A program made the position numbers and the translations under genes. From contig NC_082594.1 of assembly GCF_030936135.1 (NCBI RefSeq), positions 19,059,553 to 19,123,552 of the forward strand: 64,000 nucleotides of DNA, written 5' to 3'. Source of the stretch: Gavia stellata. Lineage: Eukaryota; Chordata; Aves; Gaviiformes; Gaviidae. This document shows, one piece after another, positions 23,501-31,745 of the stretch. Each line of letters begins with the position of its first letter. The first letter of the stretch is position 1. The notes under the pieces were generated by a model. The model did not search any database, had not been told where the DNA came from, and saw nothing but the letters and a program-made list of their open reading frames with translations.

Positions 23501-25934
23501 CCTGCAGCAGAAATGTGACCTTTCAAAACAGCTCTCAAAGTACCCAGGCTTAAAAATGTCAGCATGGCAGGTTATGGTGGAGGACAGTCATGAAGTTCTT
23601 GGTCAATGCATGAGGAATATGAAAAGGCTTGTTTGCTTCCCCTTTTTTTTTTTTTTTTACTTTATAGATTTATGCCTCCTGATGATCCTCTTGGCCGCCA
23701 TGGTCCAAGTCTGGACAATTTTCTTAGGAAGAAGCCTATTGTGCCAGAACATAAGAAGCAACCATGTCCATACGGTAATTTGATTTAACTCATCAGTTTT
23801 CTGTACTGCTGGGACTAGGGACCAAGCTCCTGCTTTATTTTAACACTGCCAAAAATAAAAGCTTTTTAGCAGAGGTTTTCATATTGTTGTCTTAGCCTGA
23901 GAATGGTTGAAATGTTGAGCTGGTGGTGGAAACTGAAGTGGTTTTTTTCATGTGCTAGTTAGAGAACATTTCTATCTACTAGTTGAACTAAAGGAGCAAC
24001 TTTATTAATCATTCGTAGGAATAGATCCAAAACAGCACCTAAATTCTGCAGGCTCTAGAAAGCCCTTTCTTAATGTGATTTGGTCATAAGACATCTAAAT
24101 TTTCTTCCAGAAAATTGATTGAGCTATCTGAAGTTCAGCTACTGAGCATCCTTACAGCCACACCACCATCTTGACTGAGCTAAAACCTGCTGGTCTTATG
24201 ACTCTGTGGGACTTTCCTGTTAAGTTTTCTGCCTGTATATCTCCTTGCCCCAATACAGCAGGTGTGTACAGACACACTGACAGTGTCATGTTCAGCTCAA
24301 GATGTGGCTGGTAGTGTTGGTCTGCATTCCTAGAGCACTAGCTGCAGCACACTACCACTGCCTCTTTTTCCCCACAATACAAGAGAGAAGATCTTAGATC
24401 TCATCCTGTGTTGCACAAAACCATTCACAAGATCTTTCAAATCATCAGTAAAACTTTAAATGAGGGGCATTTCCATTATTTGATGATTAACAGATTTTGA
24501 TTGAAGTTTTTTTTTATCTGATTGTGTTTATTAATAGGGAAGAAATGTACCTATGGACACAAATGCAAATACTATCATCCAGAAAGAGGAAATCAGCCTC
24601 AGCGATCTGTAGCTGATGAACTTCGTGCCATGTCTAGAAGCACAGCTGCCAAAACTACAAGTGAAGGAGGACTGGTAAAAAGCAACAGTGTTCCCTGTAG
24701 CACTAAAAATGATGGCACTTCTGAGCTGAAGCGTGCTGCTCCAAAGAGGCAGTCGGATCCTAGCATAAGGACTCAAGTCTATCAAGACTTGGAGGAAAAG
24801 CTTCCCACCAAAAACAAATTGGAAACCAGGTCTGTACCTTCTTTAGTTAGTATACCAAGTTCCTCTGCTGCAAAACCCCAAAGTACTGCACCTTTAACTA
24901 ATGGCCTTCCATCCGGAGTTCACTTCCCACCTCAGGATCAAAGACCACAGGGACAGTATCCTACAGTGATGATGGCAACCAAAAATCACGGAACGCCAAT
25001 GCCTTATGACCAGTATCCAAAATGTGAGTCTCCTGTGGATGTAGGGTATTACTCTATGCTGAGTGCATATTCAAATTTAGGTATATCTGGTCCACGTAGT
25101 CCTGAAAGGCGCTTCTCCTTGGACACAGATTATAGGATTAGCTCTGTAGCTTCCGACTGCAGCAGTGAAGGGAGTGTTAGCTGTGGCAGTAGCGATTCCT
25201 ATGTGGGTTACAGTGATCGCTCTTACATGAGTTCACCTGACCCACAGCTAGAGGAGAACTTGAAGTGCCAACACATGCACCCCCATGGCCGCCTTAACAC
25301 TCAGCCCTTCTTACAGAGCTACCACGAGCCTCTCACACGAGTGCAAAGCTATAGTCATGAAGAACCAAAGCATCACCACAAACCTCCAATTCCATACATG
25401 GCTGTGCATCTACAGCATCCAACAGTCGGTGCTCGTTCTAGTTGTCCGAACGACTACTCTACATCTCCGAGTTCGTCACATTCAAAGACCATGCATCTGG
25501 GGAGAGCCCTCGTGTCCACAAGAATAGACAGCATTTCAGACTCACGTTTATATGATAATTCTCCATTAAGACACAGAAAGCCTTATTCTGGCCAAGATGG
25601 ACTTGGAAGTTGGGATAGGCAGAGTTACGGGATGGATGCATATGGCTACCGCCAGACCTACTCCTTGCCGAGTAACCCCACACAGCCATGTTATGAGCAG
25701 TTTGCCTTCCAAAGCTTACCTGAACAGCAGGACCAGACCTGGCGCGTACCTTACTGTGGAATCCCTCAAGACCCTCCAAGGCACCAAGACACCCGGGAGA
25801 AGGTTTACATTAACCTCTGCAACATCTTCCCCCCTGATCTTGTGAGGATCGTTATGAAGAAGAACCCTCACGTGACGGACGCTCAGCAGCTCGCTGCAGC
25901 TATCTTAGTGGAAAAATCTCAGCTAGGTTATTGA
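7792..25934 (+). CDS. ZC3H12C: ZC3H12C (Regnase-3), CCCH zinc-finger endoribonuclease; whole spliced coding region from exon 2 to stop
   Basis: Coding segments are 7792-8558, 19446-19585, 22570-22804, 23668-23774 and 24538-25934. Together they are 2646 nt, or 881 codons plus TGA. Regnase-family proteins cleave target mRNAs, typically at 3' UTR stem-loops of inflammatory transcripts, in the cytoplasm. Visible in order are an acidic Ser/Asp/Glu-rich N-terminus, UBA-like helices ([18 protein letters not shown]), the NYN/PIN domain starting at [13 protein letters not shown], the acidic motifs IDGSN, CYDDRF and SNDNYRD, a C-x5-C-x5-C-x3-H finger ([17 protein letters not shown]), a long low-complexity linker and a conserved tail ending in VEKSQLGY. 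The last exon and linker match ZC3H12C as remembered, rather than ZC3H12A, B or D. All splice junctions keep frame and use GT-AG. The leader exon is either the candidate at 2348-2371 or lies outside the window. Confidence 0.95.
10092..12020 (-). mobile_element. 5'-truncated CR1 LINE with decayed reverse transcriptase
   Basis: The left edge reads tcacagaatcgttcagtttggaagggacctctggag, the reverse complement of an avian CR1 3' end, so the element lies on the minus strand. Consensus-like blocks continue to about 12020 (near the 'ctggattgctcatggcttgctgtgttgg' block). On the minus strand, 11187-10825 encodes a recognisable reverse-transcriptase fragment with the motifs [17 protein letters not shown] and [10 protein letters not shown]. 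Its parent consensus typically has GVPQGSVLGP and FINDL. No full ORF2 remains and frames are broken, so it is an inactive fossil. It is a common avian retroelement of no evident function here. Confidence 0.9.
17571..19190. repeat. GC-rich mosaic of avian interspersed repeats (LTR-like and old CR1 pieces)
   Basis: Base composition shifts sharply to C-rich at 17571-19190 within AT-rich intron 2. The block at about 17811-18480 (with agaagactcatgggtcaaaataa, and a later gtggccgcaagtgacgctcagtccc) resembles a repeat family I associate with avian LTR retrotransposons. About 18490-18700 resembles an old minus-strand CR1 (ctttcagcctttccccataagt, then tgcccgaaactggatgtagaa). The fragment agaatagaatacactatttcagttggaagg at 17993 resembles the element nested near 60.86 kb. 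Several overlapping open frames in the region are artefacts of low stop density. Family assignment is from memory and needs a repeat library. Confidence 0.5.
19446..19585 (+). CDS. ZC3H12C: ZC3H12C coding exon 3: NYN/PIN domain
   Basis: This 140-nt exon sits between the acceptor tgtgtttcag and the donor gtaagc. Its first base completes a Ser codon (AG|C) and its last base starts an Asp codon. It encodes [19 protein letters not shown], then [21 protein letters not shown] and PDALIT. This is the core strand-helix-strand part of the NYN nuclease domain and is nearly invariant in Regnase-family proteins. Skipping it would shift the frame. Confidence 0.96.
20221..20252 (+). repeat. G-tract cluster, candidate G-quadruplex
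   Basis: Four runs of 6, 6, 4 and 7 guanines are separated by A, ATT and TTTTT. This fits the G3+N1-7 quadruplex rule with room to spare, and it lies on the coding strand of ZC3H12C, so it would also be present in the pre-mRNA intron. Folding and function are unproven. Confidence 0.6.
22157..22312 (+). mobile_element. CR1 LINE 3'-end fragment
   Basis: The sequence has the typical CR1 3' end in plus orientation: ctggaggtgttcaaggccaggttggatggg, then ttggaactagatggtctttaaggtcccttccaaccc, and a terminal tgattctgtgattctgtga repeat. It is about 155 bp, heavily 5'-truncated, with no coding capacity. It lies in ZC3H12C intron 3. Confidence 0.92.
22570..22804 (+). CDS. ZC3H12C: ZC3H12C coding exon 4: NYN/PIN catalytic motifs
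   Basis: This 235-nt exon lies between the acceptor ttccttatag and the donor gtaagt. It encodes (D)[20 protein letters not shown], then [41 protein letters not shown] and [17 protein letters not shown]. The paired Asp of CYDDRF (about residues 341-342 if the MSVCFPAN leader is used) and the Asp of SNDNYRD are the expected metal-binding acids, and all are present. The domain therefore looks catalytically competent. Confidence 0.97.
22805..23667 (+). other. ZC3H12C: ZC3H12C intron 4
   Basis: The intron has a donor gtaagt and an acceptor with a long T-run (cttttttttt... tttatag). It contains an old CR1-like fragment at 23093-23165. Nothing else is recognised. Confidence 0.85.
23093..23165 (-). 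mobile_element. Old CR1-like fragment
   Basis: The stretch agagtcatagaaaaacccatgttggaatgaacctcaagaggtttctagatcaacaggctgct resembles the reverse complement of a CR1 3' end ('...ttggaagggacctcaagaggtcatctagtccaac...'). It carries many substitutions, which indicates an old copy. The right boundary is uncertain. Confidence 0.6.
23668..23774 (+). CDS. ZC3H12C: ZC3H12C coding exon 5: end of nuclease domain and first Cys of the zinc finger
   Basis: This 107-nt exon completes a Lys codon (AA|A) and ends one base into a Gly codon before the donor gtaatt. It encodes [21 protein letters not shown], then [14 protein letters not shown]. The Cys of CPY is the first zinc ligand of the CCCH finger. The other three ligands lie in exon 6, so an intron interrupts the finger. 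The length is not a multiple of three. Confidence 0.96.
23775..24537 (+). other. ZC3H12C: ZC3H12C intron 5
   Basis: The donor is gtaatt and the acceptor is gtgtttattaatag, preceded by T-rich sequence. It splits the CCCH finger codons after CPY. No other feature is recognised. Confidence 0.85.
24538..25934 (+). CDS. ZC3H12C: ZC3H12C last coding exon 6: CCCH finger, linker and C-terminal tail
   Basis: After the acceptor attaatag, the exon encodes (G)[20 protein letters not shown], which completes the C-x5-C-x5-C-x3-H zinc finger used for RNA binding. A basic Ser/Thr-rich linker follows, including [40 protein letters not shown] and [20 protein letters not shown]. These contain plausible phosphorylation sites, and many His, Pro and Tyr residues are present. 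The conserved tail [20 protein letters not shown], then [22 protein letters not shown] and TGA ends the protein. About 464 codons are in this one exon, a typical arrangement for the family. Confidence 0.97.
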
Positions 25935-26017
25935 GAGATGATGCATCTTTGTGGTGTCTAGTAGTTTTCAGCTCAGCTCTAATGCTGAGGGAGGTTTGCT
26001 ACAATAGCATTTGGGAT

Positions 26018-26035
26018 CTCCTTCTCAGCAAGGAG
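26018..26035 (+). other. ZC3H12C: Short hairpin in the proximal 3' UTR
   Basis: The 6-bp stem ctcctt/aaggag is perfect and encloses the 6-nt loop ctcagc, about 85 bases after the stop codon. Regnase-family mRNAs are known to be autoregulated through 3' UTR stem-loops, but those usually have a pyrimidine-purine-pyrimidine triloop. This one does not, so it may be incidental. Confidence 0.3.
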
Positions 26036-26184
26036 GTTATATAGTAATCCGTTTATGTGAAATACTGTATCATGGAGTCTGTATGTATAGCCCCATGCAT
26101 CGGAAGTACCAGATATGTTTTGTGTTCTAGTTTTAAAATTTTTAAATGGCTATTTTCACAGCTGGAGAATGTTCCGGTTTAAAT

Positions 26185-26220
26185 TAATATATATACATAT
26201 ATATATATAAAAAAAAAAAA
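26185..26220. repeat. AT/TATA microsatellite followed by A-run
   Basis: Interrupted (AT)n/(TATACA) sequence passes into a run of A residues, about 250 bases into the ZC3H12C 3' UTR. It is simple sequence. Confidence 0.8.
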
Positions 26221-26440
26221 CAAAACCTGTGTTCTCTGGTTATAATCTTTGGTGCATCAGGGGTTTATATGCAGCACTTTCTATCCTTGTTACATGTTGG
26301 GATTTTTGGTTTTGTTTTTTAACTTGCTGGATGTTTGTCCTTGGGCTGCGTGGTATTAAAACAACCTGCAGAAAGAGGATTTTGCTATTTCTGGCAGGCA
26401 ATTTTCAAGCCAAGTTTTTGAACTTTTTACAACACCATAA

Positions 26441-26469
26441 GTATGTATGTATGTATGTTTGTTTGTTTG
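26441..26469 (+). repeat. (GTAT)n(GTTT)n microsatellite
   Basis: Four GTAT units are followed by GTTT units in the 3' UTR. A stretch of alternating U and G in the transcript could in principle bind CELF- or Pumilio-type proteins, but this is only a possibility. Confidence 0.8.
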
Positions 26470-27402
26470 GTTTTGTGAGCTTTTTTGTGCTATAATCATC
26501 TATTTATAGGAAACAAAGATTTACTCCAGCACTGACTTCATTTTTTTAAGCAATTAAGTTACCAGTTAACAGTGAAATGGGTAACAATATGTTGGTGAAT
26601 TATAGTATGGCACTTTTCATTGCTTTCTTTGTTTTGTTTAAATAGTTACATGTTTTGTTGATGCAGTCGATTAGGAAGATCAGATGCAATCAGAGGAGGA
26701 AAAAAAATCCTTTTTTTTTTTTTTTTTAACTAATTTATGGATAAGGTAAAAGCCTTATTGCCTGATTTTCAAAGGTGCTGAGAATTTGCAGCCCCCTTTG
26801 AACCTAACAGAAAGAAGCTGCGAATGCTCAGAAACCCCCAAACCAGGCTACCCTGTTTCATTTCCCTTGTGTTGTTACCCAGCTCTGTGTATTCCTGGTC
26901 AGTAGAAGGGGGCCTGAAATCGTAGGGTCCCGTTTAGTTGTTTTATGTGTTTTTTCTTTGTATTGCTGCACAAGTGTACTGGATAAAATACGCTTTTCAT
27001 AAAATATTTACCTGTTTTTAAATGGATTTAATTATCTCAATGTAAGTTTTGTATTTAAGATACTGTTTGATTTTTTTGCTATTTATCAAGGCTGGCCTGA
27101 AAAGGTTTTGTGTGTTGAGGATATGCAACATTTATTAACTGCACTATGGTAATGATATTGTAGCTCAAAATAATAACTTAAACTTTTTTTTTCTTTTTGT
27201 TTTGGTTGTGGAGGGGAGGGTTGCAGGGAGAGAAGATACTGTACGTGTTCCTGAAGTTAGTTTTTGGTCTGTTGCATCATGTAGGCCTGATTCTTGCCAC
27301 AAATAGTGTAGTTTTAGAAACAGGCAAACCAAGTCTGTTTTAGTATTAGTAAGGGATATTTCTGGTTTTAAGTCATGGGTTTTACTAGCACCTCGTAAGC
27401 TT

Positions 27403-27428
<26 letters not shown>
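27403..27428. repeat. (TA)13 microsatellite
   Basis: A perfect TA dinucleotide run of 26 bases lies in the ZC3H12C 3' UTR and is probably length-polymorphic. Confidence 0.95.
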
Positions 27429-27434
<6 letters not shown>

Positions 27435-28082
27435 AGAAATAGATCTTGCAGTTAATGTCAGATGTACTTACATGACATAGTCAGTTGCCGACAGTTTTAG
27501 GTTTCCATCCATTGTAACGATGTTCAGTGTTGGAAAAAAAAAAAATCACTAGTTTACATTATTACTGCTGATAATTTTGGTACACTTGCTGGAATTTGAA
27601 GTAAGGCCCTGAAGAACCAGAAAGTACCTTCTACTGTTGATACAAATTGTATCTTTTTAACTGAGAACTATTTTGATTTGTAGATTTAGTAGAAACACAA
27701 ATGTATAACTATAACTAGTCTTTTGGGCAACATTTTATCCCTTATTTAAAAATTAGAGATTTCAGACATAGAATAGACTTAGGCAAGTAAAAGTAAATAT
27801 TTATTTAGGTGTCTGTCTCAATTTCACATATTAAAAAGAAAAAAAACTATTGGCATCTTCTTCCTTCTATAATCTTTGTAGTGGGAACTCACTAAAATAA
27901 AGGTAAAATGCTGCCTGAAAATTATGTCCAAGCACCTTTGAATACGAAGACGTTTTCACTACTTGTGCGACACCATGTGTTGCAGCAAGTAGGGTTTGGG
28001 TATACAGTAAATGCTTCTAAAGAGCATTGTGCTTATAGACATATCCAATAATCTGAACCATGTTCAGCAAACCAATTCAGGA

Positions 28083-28300
28083 CGTAGTGCTCATGCAGCT
28101 TCCACTGCTGGTGTGCTGCGGGATCTGCCGTCGCCTGTCCCTGCGGCAATACCTGAGAGGCTCTACGCCATCTGTCCTGCGTTGTCTGTTTAGGGAGAGG
28201 ACCTCTTCACCTGTGGCAACAGTTTTTCCCTGGATTTGTTTGGTCGCCATCCGTAGAGCATGTTTTAATGTAGAGATCGATGCAGCGCTGACGCTGAGGT
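28083..28300. other. CpG-rich patch in the ZC3H12C 3' UTR
   Basis: About a dozen CpGs occur within ~220 bp (gtgctgcgggatctgccgtcg, ctgcggcaa, ctacgcc, ctgcgttg, ggtcgccatccg, gatcgatgcagcgctgacgct). The flanks have almost none. A short minus- or plus-strand frame through it has no recognisable domain. It could be a conserved regulatory element or the remnant of an inserted GC-rich sequence. Confidence 0.4.
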
Positions 28301-29520
28301 TTGGACTGGGAAATGGGTCTCATCTTAGTTGTACACTAAGATTTTTTTAAATTGAATTACCCTTAAGTACTACACCATAGTGTAGATGCAGCTGTTTTAA
28401 TAATGCAATTATTATATTTGTGTTTTTAATGGGTTTCTACATTTATTTTTTATGTAGGAATTTACTTCTGCCAAAAGTTGAATTTCTTTAAGCATGAACA
28501 GAAACGTGTATGTAATAGAGGCGTTTCATCTTTTTCCCTATCACGTGAGCATCAGAACGCTTCCTACCATGTACATGTAGCAGTCTGGCCTAGAGTATTG
28601 GATCAGCAGACTTAGCCACGATGTTAAAACAGTGCGAAGAGACATATGGGACTGTGTGCTGCCGCGCCCAGACCTGGATTATCAGTATTGATTGCCTCCG
28701 CATACGTTTAATGCAGTATTGAATCCCTGAAAGTGTGTTGATTGCTAGAGAATTCTTGTAATGGGTTCTGTGCTTTGTACTCAAGCACCGAAAATGCTTT
28801 AAAAATATAAGAACAGGAGTAGTTTGGTGGTTTTTAATGTTGTGCAATGGTGTGCTAGTTCCCCTTAGACTCTCTTATGTTGGGTAAGTGGACAGAATAT
28901 TGGCCTTGATATTTCCCTTGTTTTTGCTGTGATAATAGAGAGAATGAGGAGTTGCATGTGAACTCCTCCATGATGAAGAGATCGGTCTGTGTATTTAACA
29001 GCCTTTAGAGAGGACACCAATAATAAACACAAATGCAATGATACTAATCAAATACTACATTTGTCAATCTAATTGTGTTGATGCAAATAACTGAGCTGTA
29101 CCATCCCGTGTTACTTAAACAGTAAAGGTAGTTCAGTGATACTGTCTTTGCCCCAGGTGAGTGCTAGAATTGCAGTGAAAGGTTAAGTACCTTCAAGCTG
29201 GGCCTGTCCCACCAGTAAGAAGAGAGCAACACTTTCCCTTGTCTTCAGTGCTTGAGAGTTGTTTTGATACTTAGCGGAAACTCCCTCTTTTTAGATGCAC
29301 TCCCAAGCTATTATAGCTACATCAGTAGTAGTATAGAGATACACAGTATTTTGAATGCACATTTACATGAGGCATCTGCCCACAACTGTTTTGTATAAAA
29401 CAATGTGTTGCCAATATTTAGAGTTTTTAAATATGTCCCACGGATACCTAACTTTGAGCTAAATATGCCCAGGTTATGACAGTATTAATCACTTTATTGT
29501 CTTTTTTTTTTTTAAAGATG

Positions 29521-29562
29521 TGTGTATGCGCATATATATGTATATATACACACTCACATATA
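29521..29562. repeat. Alternating purine-pyrimidine simple repeat
   Basis: The stretch tgtgtatgcgcatatatatgtatatatacacactcacat is mixed TG/CA/TA simple sequence with a palindromic core. It lies in the ZC3H12C 3' UTR. Confidence 0.7.
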
Positions 29563-31718
29563 CTTGGCAAGTGGTTTTAAGACTACTGTTAATAGTCTGA
29601 GGTAGGATCATATCTTTTCAGGTGTCTTATTTTCTTTGGTCTGTCTGAACGGTAGCTTGGTCCTCCGCTGCAAAATAGCTCTGAGGAGAGTCAAAAGCCT
29701 GATGTGTTTGTGTGACACCCCAAAAAGGAGGAGTGCCGGTTTGGAGAAGCCCGTGAAGGGGACTTTTGCAGCCTCGGAGTATGTGGACTGTTGTTGAGCT
29801 GTTGATGATCTTCTGCTGTGAAAGTCAGCTAATGGTGAACACTTCTCCAAAAATATCAAAGCTATCGGTGTAAACCAGAGTACCTCACTTGGAACGGAAA
29901 GCGGGGGGGGTTTGCCCCAGCAAGGTGAGCGCCAGAGGACTAAATGCCTTGGGTGAGAGCTCCCACAGCATCTTGCCACAGTAAGAGACTACCAAAACAT
30001 TTATCAGTTTTATCAGTTGATGGTTTGACCAAGGTATTTTCGATGTGTAAAGCTTGAAAAATGAGACACAATGCTTTCCTAATCTCTGGAGCATTTAGAC
30101 AAATACCCAACTGACTTTGCATTGCTACTGAAAATTTAAAATACTGTGCAATTAAAGAGACCATTTTTTTTAAATAAAAATAATTTAGAAAGTATTTATT
30201 TTGATTTACAGTGTGACTCTTGCTAATTTATTCCTTGCATTATAAGGCCAAGGTGGAGTGCTGTTTATATTTTTTATTTATCATAGGAACTAAAACTGCT
30301 GAGAAGAGAAAACAATAGATTTAAACTTAAAACAAAACTCTATGGCCTTGTTTTGTTTTTTATAAAAGGGCTGAGGTTTTATAAATGTCAAATTATGCGG
30401 TTTATATACTTGTAAACTTTAGAGAAGCATAGTTTAAGAATTTTGTTCAAATGAAATATGTATGTGCACATTGTTTAGACTAACTCTGTAACTAATCCTA
30501 AAATCATCTGTGTTAAATGATTGTTCCAGCTAACCTTTTGCTAGGTAACATGAGAGATGTTCAGACTTCATCTTGAGATGTTCTAGAATACATTTCACAT
30601 ATCTTAAGGTTTCATCAGAAATTGGTGATCTGGTTACCTAACCACACGTGAAACGTCTGTTTGCATGTGAATCATCCTACTGTATGCTGGGTTTTCCTTG
30701 CAGTGCATTACAAGGTAATACACTGGTACATGTGAAGTATGTAGGAGATGTTTATACAGGCACTATCAGATACAGTGTGTTGTTCATAGTTAAGAGTATG
30801 CTTTAAATAATTTTCCAGCTTTCATTTTCAAGTTTTAAAGGGTTGTCATACTTTGTGCTTGAAGTGTTTATTACTCTTTAGCCTAAATGATTGCAATAGT
30901 TCTTGTCCCCTCTCTTAATAGCCATTCGAGAGCCCAGTCTCCTGAACACTTACACATGTGCCCAACTTGAGCACAAGTACTCGCCTGGGACAATTTTAGT
31001 GACATTAGAGAAGACCTGAGTAAAACTGGCATGTGTGTAAGTTCAGAAAGTATGGGGGCCTTGAGGAGCACATCTGGAGCACAGCTGGGGAACCGCCTGC
31101 TCCCAGAAAGAGGTGAGGTCTCACTGGTGCTGGCAGGTCCTTCCGCCGGGATTGCACTTTGTGGTCGTTGGGAACACCTACGACCTTAAACATCTACTTG
31201 GATGTTTAAGCACATCCATCCTCAGTGTTTCAAAGGTGTAACAGTCTACTGTTCGCCTTATAAAACAAAACCTCTCTGCTTTTCGTAAGCCAACTTTTGG
31301 TCTCAGAGTAAGTCTGATTTACCAAGTTCGGTTGGCTGGTTGGTTACTTTTTATTCATCTGAATGACGTTCTTAATGAAACTGATACTTAAAAACTTTTA
31401 CCAGCGTATTACAGAACATCCTGCAAGGAAACAGAAATGCAGATACAGCAGCAATAATTGTGTTTTGTAGTTCTTTTTCCCCTCATTATCTCTGTACTTG
31501 AGTAGGTGAGATTTTAATACTGTCCTGAAGTCTGCTCCAGCAAAAACATTAGTTAAAAATAATGTTTGGACTACTTGATAAAGCAATTGTCAAACTGACT
31601 CTTCGTTCCTTCACTGGTTGTTCTGTATTATTTCTGTGATGTGACTATTCACATCTTAAAACCACCTTCTAAACCATACAAAAAAACCATGTACATGGAT
31701 TCTGCTTTTAGAGAAAAA

Positions 31719-31724
31719 AATAAA
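31719..31724 (+). terminator. ZC3H12C: Candidate distal poly(A) signal of ZC3H12C
   Basis: AATAAA lies within gaaaaaaataaagattcatt and is followed by T-rich sequence (ttttcctcattgatgggctgtttttgtttc), as expected of a cleavage region. It is the last strong signal before composition changes in the intergenic region. Earlier signals at 27896, 29022 and 30173 are alternatives. Confidence 0.4.
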
Positions 31725-31745
31725 GATTCATTTTCCTCATTGATG

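Larger units (their letters stand above)
25935..31745 (+). other. ZC3H12C: Probable long 3' UTR of ZC3H12C
   Basis: After the TGA the sequence is AT-rich and free of long frames. It has ATTTA-type motifs (for example tatttattta near 27797), a (TA)n run and several AATAAA signals (27896, 29022, 30173, 31719). A candidate hairpin sits near the start and a CpG-rich patch at 28083-28300. The end is placed by the AATAAA at 31719-31724, which is followed by T-rich sequence. A shorter isoform could end at any earlier signal. Length is inferred and not shown by transcripts. Confidence 0.5.
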
